From Thiomonas delicata (lineage in GTDB: Bacteria > Pseudomonadota > Gammaproteobacteria > Burkholderiales > Burkholderiaceae_C), in assembly GCF_900088825.1 (NCBI RefSeq), contig NZ_LT592170.1, forward strand, positions 1,488,523 to 1,552,522: a stretch of 64,000 nucleotides of DNA. The letters are read 5' to 3'. Numbering within the stretch: the first letter of the stretch is position 1; the number at the start of each line of letters is the position of its first letter. The notes beneath the pieces were generated by a model that saw only the letters and a list, made by a program, of their open reading frames with translations, ran no database searches and had not been told where the DNA came from. Made by a program: the position numbers and the translations under genes. This document shows, one piece after another, positions 27,983-36,653 of this stretch.

Positions 27983-28969
27983 ATGCAAAACATCGTGGTG
28001 TTCGGGGGCGCGGGCTTCATCGGCTCGCAGCTGGTGGCGCGGCTCAGCGCAGCGGGCTGCCGCGTGCTGGTGCCCACGCGCCGGCGCGAACGGGCCAAGC
28101 ATCTGCTGCCCCTGCCCACGGTCGACGTGGTGCAGATCGACACCTTCGACACCGCCACGCTCGAGCGTCTGCTGCAAGGCCAGGACGCGGCCGTCAATCT
28201 GATCGGCATCCTGCACGGCCGCCGCGGCCAGCCCTATGGCGAGGATTTCAACATCGCCCACGTGCGCCTGCCGCAGAATCTGGCCGCCGCATGCGTGGCC
28301 ACCGGGGCGAATCGTCTGGTGCATGTCAGCGCGCTTGGCGCGGACCCGCAAGGGCCTTCCATGTACCTGCGCTCCAAGGGCGATGGCGAAGCCGCGATCC
28401 GCAAGCAGCAGGGCTTGCGCTGGACCATCCTGCGGCCCTCGGTGGTGTTCGGCCCGCAAGACCGCTTCCTCAACCTGTTCGCCAGCCTGCAGCGCCTGCT
28501 GCCGGTGATGCTGCTGGGCGGTGCGAAGGCTCGTTTCGCTCCGGTGTACGTGGGCGACGTGGTGCAGGCCGCCGTGCACGCGCTGATCGGCCCCAAGGCC
28601 GATGACACCGTGGGCCGGATCTACGAGCTCACGGGTCCCGCGGACTACGCCTTGGCCGAGTTGGTGAAGCTGGCCGGCATCTGGGCCGGGGTCAACCACG
28701 GCCGCGGCCGCCCCGTCATTGGCCTGCCCGGCCCGCTGGCGAGGCTGCTGGCGCTGTTGATGGAACTGGCTCCCGGCGAGCCGCTGATGAGCCGCGACAA
28801 CCTCGACTCCATGCGCGTGCCGAATGTCGCCGGGGGCGAGCTCCCCGGTTTCGCCGTGGAGTTGGGCGTGACGCATCCGCGCAGTCTGGAGTCCGTGGCC
28901 CCGATCTATCTGTCCGGACGCGATCCGCAGACCCGCTACGACCAGCTGCGCGCCACGGCCGGGCGCTAA
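27983..28969 (+). CDS. NAD(P)-binding protein of the complex I NDUFA9 / atypical SDR type
   Basis: A 328-residue extended-SDR-like protein. It starts with the nucleotide motif VVFGGAGFIGSQLVARL and has VHVSALGADPQGPSMYLRSKGDGE, in which the usual catalytic Tyr-x3-Lys is represented by YLRSK. This layout is seen in NDUFA9-like and NAD-dependent epimerase-like proteins common in betaproteobacteria. The substrate is unknown; a quinone- or ubiquinone-related role is only a guess. The start ATG at 27983 follows AGGG. It sits 67 bases after slt. Confidence 0.8.
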   Translation: MQNIVVFGGAGFIGSQLVARLSAAGCRVLVPTRRRERAKHLLPLPTVDVVQIDTFDTATLERLLQGQDAAVNLIGILHGRRGQPYGEDFNIAHVRLPQNLAAACVATGANRLVHVSALGADPQGPSMYLRSKGDGEAAIRKQQGLRWTILRPSVVFGPQDRFLNLFASLQRLLPVMLLGGAKARFAPVYVGDVVQAAVHALIGPKADDTVGRIYELTGPADYALAELVKLAGIWAGVNHGRGRPVIGLPGPLARLLALLMELAPGEPLMSRDNLDSMRVPNVAGGELPGFAVELGVTHPRSLESVAPIYLSGRDPQTRYDQLRATAGR

Positions 28970-29101
28970 CGCGGCGGGCCACGTGCGGCGCCATGGCTGG
29001 GCCATGCGGTTTCGGCATGGCGGCCATGCAAACCCTGCGTTTGAACGTCCGGACCCTGCGCGGCAGAATGGCTGCCGTTGACCACCACGCGAAAGACAAC
29101 C

Positions 29102-29767
29102 ATGCTGACCCTGATCATCGGCAACAAGAACTATTCGTCATGGTCCATGCGGCCGTGGGTGTTGATGCGCCATTTCGGCATCGATTTCGCCGAGCGCCTG
29201 TTGCGCCTCTACGCTGCCGAGTTCCATGCCGCGCTGGCGCCCATCACGCCCACGCAGACCGTTCCGGTGCTGCTCGACGGCGACCTGGTCGTGCCCGATT
29301 CGCTCGCCATTGCCGAATACCTGGCCGAACGCCACCCCGAGCATGCGATATGGCCCGCTGATCCGGTGCTGCGTGCCCGGGCCCGGGTGCTGTGCGCGAA
29401 CATGCATTCAGGTTTCCAGAACCTGCGCCAGCAGATGCCGATGAACATCGAGGCCGAGTTGCCCGGCCTCGGTTGGAACCTCGCGGTGCAGCGCGACATC
29501 GACCGCATCTGCGCCCTATGGGACGGCGCCCTCAAGATGAGCGGCGGCCCTTTCCTGTTCGGCGCGTTCGGCGCGGCGGATGCCTTTTACGCACCGGTGT
29601 GCACCCGCTTTCGGACCTACGCCCCCGAGCTGCCGGGCTTTGCCGCCGACTACGTGGACCGCGTGCTCGACGCGCCTGCCGTGCGCCAGTGGTGCGACGA
29701 GGGACGCGCCGAGCACGACTTTTTGCCGCAAGGCGAACCCTATCGGACCAGGCCTGGCCGGACCTAG
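29102..29767 (+). CDS. glutathione S-transferase family protein
   Basis: A 221-residue cytosolic GST. The N-terminal thioredoxin-like domain begins TLIIGNKNYSSWSMRPW, with the Ser-containing active-site region, and contains the VPVLLDGDLVVPDSLAIAEY glutathione-gamma-glutamyl site (conserved Asp-Ser). The C-terminal helical domain follows from about residue 90. The NKNYSSWS start is typical of a bacterial subgroup of unknown substrate. Start ATG at 29102. It stands between the NAD-binding protein and rep without clear operon links. Confidence 0.9.
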   Translation: MLTLIIGNKNYSSWSMRPWVLMRHFGIDFAERLLRLYAAEFHAALAPITPTQTVPVLLDGDLVVPDSLAIAEYLAERHPEHAIWPADPVLRARARVLCANMHSGFQNLRQQMPMNIEAELPGLGWNLAVQRDIDRICALWDGALKMSGGPFLFGAFGAADAFYAPVCTRFRTYAPELPGFAADYVDRVLDAPAVRQWCDEGRAEHDFLPQGEPYRTRPGRT

Positions 29768-29850
29768 CCTTTGGCCATCCGCACCGAGGGTGGCGGGCCC
29801 GCCGGGCCTGCCGTCCCGACCTTCCTTTTAGCCTCCTCCATCCGATATCC

Positions 29851-31836
29851 ATGCTCAATGCCGCCCAGGAACGCGCCGTCTCGCACTTGAACGGCCCCTG
29901 CCTGGTCATCGCCGGCGCCGGCAGCGGCAAGACGCGGGTGATCACGCACAAGATCGCGCGCCTGCTCAAGGCCGGCTACGCCCCCGGCGAGATCGCCGCC
30001 ATCACCTTCACCAACAAGGCTGCCGCCGAGATGCGCGAGCGCGCCAAGACCCTGCTGGACGACCGCAAGGCGGCCAAGGAACTGGTGATCTCCACCTTCC
30101 ACGCCCTGGGCGTGCGCATGCTGCGCGAGGACGGCGAGGTGCTGGGGCTGAAGCCGGCGTTCTCCATCCTCGACAGCGACGACGTCGCCGGACTGATCCG
30201 CGAGGCGGGCGCCACCACCGATGCCAAGCTCGCGCGCCAGTGGCAATGGCGCATCAGCCAGTGGAAAAGCGCCTTGCTCGACCCGCATACCGCGGCGGCC
30301 CAGGCGCAGAGCCCGGAGGACGCGCAGGTGGCCAAGGTCTGGCTGCGCTACGCCGAGCAGCTGTCGGCCTACCAGGCGGTGGACTTCGACGACCTGATGG
30401 TGCTGCCGCTGCGCCTGCTGCGCGAACATGCCGACGTGCGGGCGCGCTGGCAGCAGCGCCTGCGCTACCTGCTGGTGGACGAATACCAGGACACCAGCGA
30501 CGCGCAGTACCAGCTGCTCAAGCTGCTGGCGGGCGACGCCGGGCGCTTCACCGCGGTAGGCGACGACGACCAGAGCATCTACGGCTGGCGCGGCGCCACG
30601 CTCGACAACCTGCGCCAGCTGCCGCTGGACTATCCCGCGCTGGAGGTCATCAAGCTGGAGCAGAACTACCGTTCCACCAACGCCATCCTGCGCGCGGCCA
30701 ACGCGGTGATCGCCTCCAACCCCAAGCTGTTTCCCAAGCAGCTGTGGAGCGACCATGGCGAGGGCGACGCGGTGGAGGTGCGCGAGGCCGACAGCGACGA
30801 CGAGGAGGCCGAGCGCATCGCCGCGCGCATCCAGGCGCTGCGCGGCGGGCGCAACGCCAAGCTGTCGGACATCGCCGTGCTCTACCGCGCGAATCACCAG
30901 TCGCGCCCCATCGAGCAGGCGCTGCGCAAGGCCAATATTCCTTACACCGTGAGCGGCGGCCAGAGCTTTTTCGATCGCGCCGAGATCAAGGATGTGTGCG
31001 CCTACCTGCGCCTGCTGGCCAACCCAGACGACGACCCGGCATTCTTGCGCGCCGTCACCACCCCCAAGCGCGGCATCGGCGCGGCCACGCTCAAGAGCCT
31101 GGGGGCATTCGCCTCGCAGTGGAAGGTGTCGCTGTTCGACGCCTTGTTCCGCGACGCGCTGCCGACGGTGGTCGGCGCGCGCCACGCCGAGGGCCTGCGC
31201 GAGTTCGCCCGGCTGATGCACGACATCGAGTGGCGCGAGCGCACCGAGCCGGCCGGACCCCTGCTGCGCGAACTGCTCGCCACCATCGGCTACGAGGCGT
31301 ATCTGCGCGAATCGGCGGAGAACGACCGCGAGGCCAGCCAGCGCTGGAGCAACGTGGGCGACTTCTGCGACTGGATCGCGCGCAAGTCCGAGGAGGACGG
31401 CGCCAGCCTCAAGCGCATGGCGCAGACCGTGGCGCTGATCACCCAGCTGGCCGAGCGCGGCGACCAGCAGGACGCGGTGACGCTGTCGACCCTGCACGCG
31501 GCCAAGGGCCTGGAGTGGCCGCATGTCTGGCTGGCCGGCTGCGAGGAAGGCCTGCTGCCGTTCTTCACCGAGGACCGGCCGCTGAGCGACACGGGGCTGG
31601 AGGAGGAGCGCAGGTTGATGTATGTGGGCATCACGCGCGCGCGCAGCACCCTGGTGCTGTCGCATTGCCGCAAGCGCCGCGCCGGGCGTAACGCGCGCGC
31701 CCCAGAACCCAGCCGCTTCCTGTCCGAACTGCGCGCCGAGTTGCCCAAGACCGATGGCCGGGCGGCGGCGCTGGCGCGCATCGCCGCGATGAAGATGCGC
31801 AAGCAGGGCGAGGAAAGCGGGGTGGAGGCGACCTGA
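29851..31836 (+). CDS. rep: ATP-dependent DNA helicase Rep (UvrD/Rep superfamily 1)
   Basis: A 3'-5' helicase that helps replication forks past obstacles. The 661 residues start MLNAAQERAV and contain the Walker A IAGAGSGKT near residue 25, motif Ia AITFTNKAAAEM, the Walker B LLVDEYQDT, motif III VGDDDQSIYGWRGA, and motifs V-VI around LSTLHAAKGLEWPHVWL and EERRLMYVGITRA. The length and the order of motifs fit Rep better than UvrD (about 720 aa). The ATG at 29851 is the first that gives the canonical N-terminus. It converges with the patatin gene; both stop codons lie in one palindrome. Confidence 0.93.
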   Translation: MLNAAQERAVSHLNGPCLVIAGAGSGKTRVITHKIARLLKAGYAPGEIAAITFTNKAAAEMRERAKTLLDDRKAAKELVISTFHALGVRMLREDGEVLGLKPAFSILDSDDVAGLIREAGATTDAKLARQWQWRISQWKSALLDPHTAAAQAQSPEDAQVAKVWLRYAEQLSAYQAVDFDDLMVLPLRLLREHADVRARWQQRLRYLLVDEYQDTSDAQYQLLKLLAGDAGRFTAVGDDDQSIYGWRGATLDNLRQLPLDYPALEVIKLEQNYRSTNAILRAANAVIASNPKLFPKQLWSDHGEGDAVEVREADSDDEEAERIAARIQALRGGRNAKLSDIAVLYRANHQSRPIEQALRKANIPYTVSGGQSFFDRAEIKDVCAYLRLLANPDDDPAFLRAVTTPKRGIGAATLKSLGAFASQWKVSLFDALFRDALPTVVGARHAEGLREFARLMHDIEWRERTEPAGPLLRELLATIGYEAYLRESAENDREASQRWSNVGDFCDWIARKSEEDGASLKRMAQTVALITQLAERGDQQDAVTLSTLHAAKGLEWPHVWLAGCEEGLLPFFTEDRPLSDTGLEEERRLMYVGITRARSTLVLSHCRKRRAGRNARAPEPSRFLSELRAELPKTDGRAAALARIAAMKMRKQGEESGVEAT

Positions 31837-31847
31837 GCGCGGCTCAG
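31833..31847. terminator. 15-bp palindrome holding both convergent stop codons
   Basis: CTGAGC-GCG-GCTCAG is a perfect 6-bp inverted repeat that contains the rep TGA and, on the other strand, the patatin TGA. It may act as a weak bidirectional terminator. There is no T-run. Confidence 0.3.
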
Positions 31848-33217
31848 CTTGGCGCGTCTTGCCGATGCACGTCGTGCGTGACGAAGGGGCGCTCGGCGCT
31901 GGGCAGGTCGAACCAATGGGTGTGAGCGAGGGTGCGTTGCACCGTCTGCAGGCCGCTGTTCCAGTGGGCGCGCATGGTGGCGCGGCCGAACTGGAAGTCC
32001 TTGTCCTGGCCGTCGTAGGGTTTGTCCTTGTAGATCAGGTGGATGACGTTGTAGCGCTTGTCGCGCGCCATCTCCTCTACGCGGCTGCGCATTGGATCGT
32101 GGCTACGGCCGGTCTGCGGGATTTGTGCCAACAGGCCGCGCAGAATGCTGCGCTGTTCGTGCGCCCGCTCCAGCATGTCGGTCACGGCGCGCGTGCGGCT
32201 GGAGTACTGAATGTCCTTCATCCGTTCACCCACCTCGCCCAGATTGCTCGGCGGGTCGCCTTGGGCGCTCCACAAATCCACTTGGAACACTAGGGTGTGC
32301 GCATGCGGGTGCCCGCCCAGCACTTGCGTCAGCGGGGTGTTCGACACGAGGCCGCCATCCCAGTACAGATCGTCGGCGATGCGCACCGCTGGAAAGCCGG
32401 GCGGCAGCGCGCCCGAGGCCATGAAATGCTCCGGGCCCAGGCGCTGCTCGGTGGAGTCGAAATACTCCAGGTTGCCGGTGCGTATGTTGACCGCGCCGAC
32501 CGAGACGCGCATCTCGCCGTTGTTGAGCCGGTCGAAATCCACCAGTTCTTCGAGCGTGTCGCGCAGCGGCGAGGTATCGTAGACGCTGGCCTGGTCGGGG
32601 CCGATGCCAGGCAGGGCGCGCGGCACGAAGAACCCCTTCTGCCCCTCCGCCAGCGCGCGCAGGCTTTGCAGCGGCGCCATCCACCGCAGCGCGTTCTCCG
32701 GCAGCAGTGATACCCAGGGCTCCTGCTCCCACAGCGTGGGCGGCAGCACGGGCGGCTGGGTGATGCGATGCCAGAATTCGCGCAGGCGCTCGGCGCGGCG
32801 GTGCGGGGGATTGCCGGCGATGATGGCGCAATGAAGGGAGCCGATGGAAATGCCCGCCACCCAGGTGGGCTGGATGCCGGCTTCCGCCAGTCCCTGCACC
32901 ACCCCGGCCTGGTAGGCGCCCAAAGCGCCTCCGCCTTGCAGCACCAGCGCGATGTGCTCGTAGGCGGCCACGCGCGACAGCAGCGGGTTCGAGCCGGGTG
33001 GCTCGATCGCCAGCTTGGCCTGCGCTTGTTCGAGGGCTGCATCGAGGCGGCGCCCAGGCGCGGAAGCCGCTTTTTGAGGCGTCTTCGCCACCCGCTTGCC
33101 TTCTTGAACCGGAGCCTGCGCCGGCTTGGGCACCGTGGCGGAGGCCAAGGCCGCAGCGATGGCCTTGCGTGGCCTGCTGCGCGTGCGCGTTGGGACAGTC
33201 TCGCTCTTGGCGCTCAT
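31844..33217 (-). CDS. patatin-like phospholipase/esterase (DUF3734 type)
   Basis: A 457-residue lipid acyl hydrolase candidate. A 60-residue Ala/Lys/Pro-rich N-terminus precedes the patatin domain: oxyanion loop [11 protein letters not shown] near residue 95, the nucleophile S124 in GISIG, and the catalytic D287 in WDGGLVSN. The C-terminal DUF3734-like region follows. Its ATG overlaps the stop of the 3-hydroxybutyrate dehydrogenase gene as ATGA, so the two are translationally coupled. That suggests work on polyhydroxybutyrate or hydroxyacyl esters, but the natural substrate is not shown by the sequence. Confidence 0.88.
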   Translation of the reverse strand: MSAKSETVPTRTRSRPRKAIAAALASATVPKPAQAPVQEGKRVAKTPQKAASAPGRRLDAALEQAQAKLAIEPPGSNPLLSRVAAYEHIALVLQGGGALGAYQAGVVQGLAEAGIQPTWVAGISIGSLHCAIIAGNPPHRRAERLREFWHRITQPPVLPPTLWEQEPWVSLLPENALRWMAPLQSLRALAEGQKGFFVPRALPGIGPDQASVYDTSPLRDTLEELVDFDRLNNGEMRVSVGAVNIRTGNLEYFDSTEQRLGPEHFMASGALPPGFPAVRIADDLYWDGGLVSNTPLTQVLGGHPHAHTLVFQVDLWSAQGDPPSNLGEVGERMKDIQYSSRTRAVTDMLERAHEQRSILRGLLAQIPQTGRSHDPMRSRVEEMARDKRYNVIHLIYKDKPYDGQDKDFQFGRATMRAHWNSGLQTVQRTLAHTHWFDLPSAERPFVTHDVHRQDAPS

Positions 33218-34011
33218 TGCATGCACCAGCCGTGGCTGATGATGACCGATTGTCCGGTGAGGGCTGCCGTCGGGAAGGCGGCGAGGAATAGCGCGAGTTG
33301 GGCCACGTCGTCCACCGTGGTGAACTCGCCGTCCACGGTGTCCTTGAGCATCACGTTCTTGATCACCTGCTCCTCGGTGATGTTCAGCTCCTTGGCCTGT
33401 TCGGGGATCTGCTTGTCCACCAGCGGGGTGCGCACGAAGCCGGGGCAGATGACGTGCGAGCGCACGCCCCTGGGCCCGCCTTCCTTGGCCAGCACGCGGG
33501 CCAGGCCCAGCAGTCCGTGCTTGGCCGTCACATAGGCGCTCTTGAGCTTGGACGCTTCGTGCGAATGCACCGAGCCCATGTAGATGACGACGCCGCCGCG
33601 GTCGTCCTTGTACATGCTCTTGAGCGCGGCCTTGGTGGTGAGGAAGGCGCCGTCGAGGTGGATGGCGAGCAGCTTCTTCCAGTCGGAGAAGGCGAAGTTT
33701 TCGATCGGGTTGACGATCTGGATGCCGGCGTTGGACACCAGGATGTCGATCGGGCCGAGCGCCGCCACCGCCTTGTCGAAGCCGGCGTTGACCTGCTCTT
33801 CGCTGGTGACATCCATCGCCACGCCCACGGCCTTGCCGCCGGCGGCCACGATCTCCTTGGCGGTGGCGTCGGCGCCCGCCTGGTTCATGTCCGCCACGGC
33901 CACGGCGCAGCCTGCCTTGGCGAACACCAGCGCCATGTTCTTGCCGATGCCGCTGGCCGCGCCGGTGATGAGCGCGGTCTTGCCTTGGAGTTGATGGGAA
34001 GTGTTTTGCAT
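33214..34011 (-). CDS. 3-hydroxybutyrate dehydrogenase (SDR)
   Basis: NAD-dependent oxidation of D-3-hydroxybutyrate to acetoacetate, the last step in using stored PHB. The 265-residue short-chain dehydrogenase has the cofactor motif TGAASGIG, the NAG motif LVSNAGIQ, catalytic Ser, Tyr and Lys in [22 protein letters not shown], and the C-terminal [12 protein letters not shown] typical of BDH. The start ATG at 34011 follows AGGAGAATCCC; longer upstream frames lack this. Overlaps the patatin gene by 4 bases. Confidence 0.92.
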   Translation of the reverse strand: MQNTSHQLQGKTALITGAASGIGKNMALVFAKAGCAVAVADMNQAGADATAKEIVAAGGKAVGVAMDVTSEEQVNAGFDKAVAALGPIDILVSNAGIQIVNPIENFAFSDWKKLLAIHLDGAFLTTKAALKSMYKDDRGGVVIYMGSVHSHEASKLKSAYVTAKHGLLGLARVLAKEGGPRGVRSHVICPGFVRTPLVDKQIPEQAKELNITEEQVIKNVMLKDTVDGEFTTVDDVAQLALFLAAFPTAALTGQSVIISHGWCMQ

Positions 34012-34241
34012 GGGATTCTCCTGGGTTGCGTTGTGCGAGGTGAGCATGCGCGTTTGCCGACCACGCGCGAGCCGAAACCAGCCTTGCTGTCTGTGCAAAG
34101 CACCATCCGAGTGTAGAGCCGTCAGGTGAAACGGCAGACCCCTGCCATGTTGCGTCAGGGGGCGCGGATGCATGCTTCTCCGGCATTGTGGCGTGTGCGC
34201 CTTAAGCCGTTCTGAACGGCGCAGGCGCGCCGCCCAGGAAT

Positions 34242-35174
34242 TCAGAACACGAGCGTGCCTGCGCGGTCGAGGATGTCCATGATCAGGGTGCGCGGCACCG
34301 ACTTCGACACGGGTTGGCCGACGTCTTGCAGCAGCACGAGGCTCAGGTGCCCGGACGAGCCGTCGTTCTGCACCGGCAGCAGCTCCAGCCAACGGTCCAC
34401 CGGCGCCTGCGGCAGGTCCATCGGCAGACCGGTGTTCCGCAGCAGGGTCATGAAGCGTTGCGCCGAAGCGGTGGTTTGCATGCCGAGTTCATGCGAGATT
34501 TCAACCGCCACCGCCATGCCCAGGCCCAGGGCTTCGCCGTGCAGGTAACGGCCGTAACCCAGGATGGATTCGATCACGCTTGCAAGCGGCATGCCGAATT
34601 CCAGCGGCGAGGGCGATCTGCGCTGCACCCGGTCTTCGGCCTCGATGTCGCTGCGCAGTTGCTGGATGCGCTGCACGGCATGGGTGACCGCCTGCGGCTG
34701 CTGGGCGAGCAGGTCCTGAACGTGATGTTCGAGCCAGGCGAACAACTCGGCGTCGGCCACGGCTGCGCACTTGATCACCTCGGCAAGCCCGGCGGAGATT
34801 TCGCGCGCCGACTGTTCGCGCGGGCCGATGGCGGTGCGCAGGCTCTGCCCGAGGCGGGAGAACGCCGATTGTCGCGGCTCGGGTTTGGGGTCGGCGCGGC
34901 GCTGGCGCGCAGCCGGGTCGACCGTGGTGGCCGGACCTTCGGCGCCGGGCGCGGATTCGTGCACGACCGTGCGCGCCCGGATCCATCCATGTTGCTGCAA
35001 GGCGTCGAAACTGCCGAGATCGACACCGCTGGCGGACAGCAGCGCGTGCAGATCGGCATCGCTCTTGTTGCCGTCGATCATCAACAAGAGATTGCGCAAG
35101 GGGCGGGTGAGGTCGGGGTCGCGCGTTTGAAGGGCTTGCCGGCCCGTCTCGGTTTTTTCGTAGATCACGCTCAT
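34242..35174 (-). CDS. degenerate 3-dehydroquinate synthase-like (AroB C-domain) protein
   Basis: A 310-residue protein in two parts. Residues 1-67 form a small domain of the pattern [19 protein letters not shown], followed by a low-complexity linker to about 100. Residues 126-300 align with the C-terminal metal-binding domain of AroB: GLAEVIK (E132), [30 protein letters not shown] (H212) and [14 protein letters not shown]. The key GHTxGHxxE segment is replaced by [10 protein letters not shown] (194-203), removing one metal-binding His, and the NAD-binding N-domain is absent. It cannot be a working dehydroquinate synthase. The ATG at 35174 follows GAGG. A sensory or structural role is possible; function unknown. 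Confidence 0.7.
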   Translation of the reverse strand: MSVIYEKTETGRQALQTRDPDLTRPLRNLLLMIDGNKSDADLHALLSASGVDLGSFDALQQHGWIRARTVVHESAPGAEGPATTVDPAARQRRADPKPEPRQSAFSRLGQSLRTAIGPREQSAREISAGLAEVIKCAAVADAELFAWLEHHVQDLLAQQPQAVTHAVQRIQQLRSDIEAEDRVQRRSPSPLEFGMPLASVIESILGYGRYLHGEALGLGMAVAVEISHELGMQTTASAQRFMTLLRNTGLPMDLPQAPVDRWLELLPVQNDGSSGHLSLVLLQDVGQPVSKSVPRTLIMDILDRAGTLVF

Positions 35175-35225
35175 GTGCAAAGCCTCAGGCCACCGGGTTT
35201 CAGACAACCCTCTCAGGAAAACGCC

Positions 35226-35262
35226 GGGCCGCTCCCAAGTCTTCTTGCCCCCCACGGGGGGC
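35226..35262. repeat. GC-rich intergenic repeat with hairpin, copy a
   Basis: Starts GGGCCGCTCCCAAGTCTTCT and ends in a 7-bp stem (GCCCCCC/GGGGGGC, loop AC, 35247-35262). It matches 44377-44413 at 28 of 37 positions. The remainder of the 35175-35490 spacer between two divergent genes holds no ORF I support. Confidence 0.5.
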
Positions 35263-35490
35263 GGCGTTCAATCGGCTGGGTGAATTGTTCGTGCGCTAGG
35301 GCCCCGCATGTGAAACATGATGTATCAATGTGGGTTGCAAGCCATACGTGGCTTTGTCGATTTCAAGCAAGCCGGGTGACGGACGGCGCGGCAAAGCCTG
35401 CGCAAAACCCGCACAATCATGCCGAGAAGCCGGCGCTATCGACACCGCGCGCTTGGGCTTGTTCATGTTTCTCACCGACCCTTTATCCCC

Positions 35491-36606
35491 ATGTCCAGTC
35501 CATTGTTCTCGTCCTTCCAGCTCGGCCGGCTTGCGCTGGCCAACCGCATCGTCGTCAGCCCCATGTGCCAGTACAGCGCCGAGGAGGGCAACGCCACGGC
35601 CTGGCATCGCGTGCATCTCGGGCAACTGGCGCAAAGCGGGGCGGGGCTGCTGCTCATCGAGGCCACCGCCGTCGAGGCCATCGGGCGTATCACGCCCGGC
35701 TGCCTCGGCCTGTATTGCGACGCCAACGAGCGCGCGCTGGCCGCCGTGCTGGAGGACGTGCGCGGTTTCGCCGACATCCCCATCGGCATCCAGCTCGCCC
35801 ATGCCGGGCGCAAGGCCTCGAGCGCGCGGCCCTGGGACGGCGGACAGTTGCTGTCCGCGGAACAGGGCGGGTGGCAAACCGTGGCGCCTTCGGCGCTGCC
35901 GCATGGCGCGCACGAGGCGCCGCCGCAGCCGCTCGATGCAGTCGGCCTCGCGCGCATCCGGGACGCCTTCGTCGCGAGCGCGCGCCGCGCCGCGCGCCTG
36001 GGCTTGCAGGCGGTGGAACTGCATTGCGCCCACGGCTACCTGCTGCACGAGTTTTTGTCGCCCCTGGCCAACCAGCGCGCGGACGCGTATGGCGGCAGTC
36101 TGGAGAACCGCATGCGCTTTCCGCTGGAAGTGTTCGACGCCGTGCGCGCCGCATTGCCCGCGCACATCCCGCTGGGCGTGCGGGTGTCGGCCACCGACTG
36201 GGTGGATGGCGGCTGGGATCTGGAGCAGACGCTGACCTTCGCCGCCGCGCTCAAGACGCGCGGCTGCGCCTGGATCGACGTCTCGTCCGGCGGCGTGTCG
36301 CCGCTGCAGCAGATCCCGATCGGCCCCGGCTACCAGGTGCCGCTGGCCCGCGCGGTGCGCCAAGCCACGGGATTGCCCACCATGGCCGTGGGTCTGATCA
36401 CCGAGCCGCACCAGGCCGAGGCCATCGTGCGGGACGGCAGCGCCGACCTCGTGGCGCTGGCCCGCGCCTTGCTGTGGAACCCGCGCTGGCCGTGGCACGC
36501 CGCCGCGGCGTTGCGGGCGACGGTGAGCGTGCCGCCGCAATACTGGCGCAGCGAACCGCGCGAGGCGCGCGGGGTGTTCGCCCACGCGCACATCGGCCAG
36601 CGCTGA
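35491..36606 (+). CDS. old yellow enzyme family NADH:flavin oxidoreductase (YqjM/XenA type)
   Basis: FMN-dependent ene-reductase acting on activated alkenes and xenobiotics. The 371-residue TIM barrel shows class II OYE features: the redox-tuning C26 in SPMCQYSA, the substrate-binding HAGRKAS, VELHCAHGYLLHEFLSPLAN, and YGGSLENRMRFPLEV. The ATG at 35491 lacks a good ribosome site but gives the family N-terminus; the longer frame is not supported. It is monocistronic, convergent with the LOV-GGDEF-EAL gene. The physiological substrate is unknown. Confidence 0.92.
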   Translation: MSSPLFSSFQLGRLALANRIVVSPMCQYSAEEGNATAWHRVHLGQLAQSGAGLLLIEATAVEAIGRITPGCLGLYCDANERALAAVLEDVRGFADIPIGIQLAHAGRKASSARPWDGGQLLSAEQGGWQTVAPSALPHGAHEAPPQPLDAVGLARIRDAFVASARRAARLGLQAVELHCAHGYLLHEFLSPLANQRADAYGGSLENRMRFPLEVFDAVRAALPAHIPLGVRVSATDWVDGGWDLEQTLTFAAALKTRGCAWIDVSSGGVSPLQQIPIGPGYQVPLARAVRQATGLPTMAVGLITEPHQAEAIVRDGSADLVALARALLWNPRWPWHAAAALRATVSVPPQYWRSEPREARGVFAHAHIGQR

Positions 36607-36653
36607 GGCGCCGGCCGGGGCGGCACCGGCTTCGCTTCTCCGCCGCTGCGCGG

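Noticed and set aside
34242-35174. Calling this gene aroB
   Set aside because: The NAD-binding domain and the GHTxGH metal motif are absent, so dehydroquinate synthase activity is not credible.
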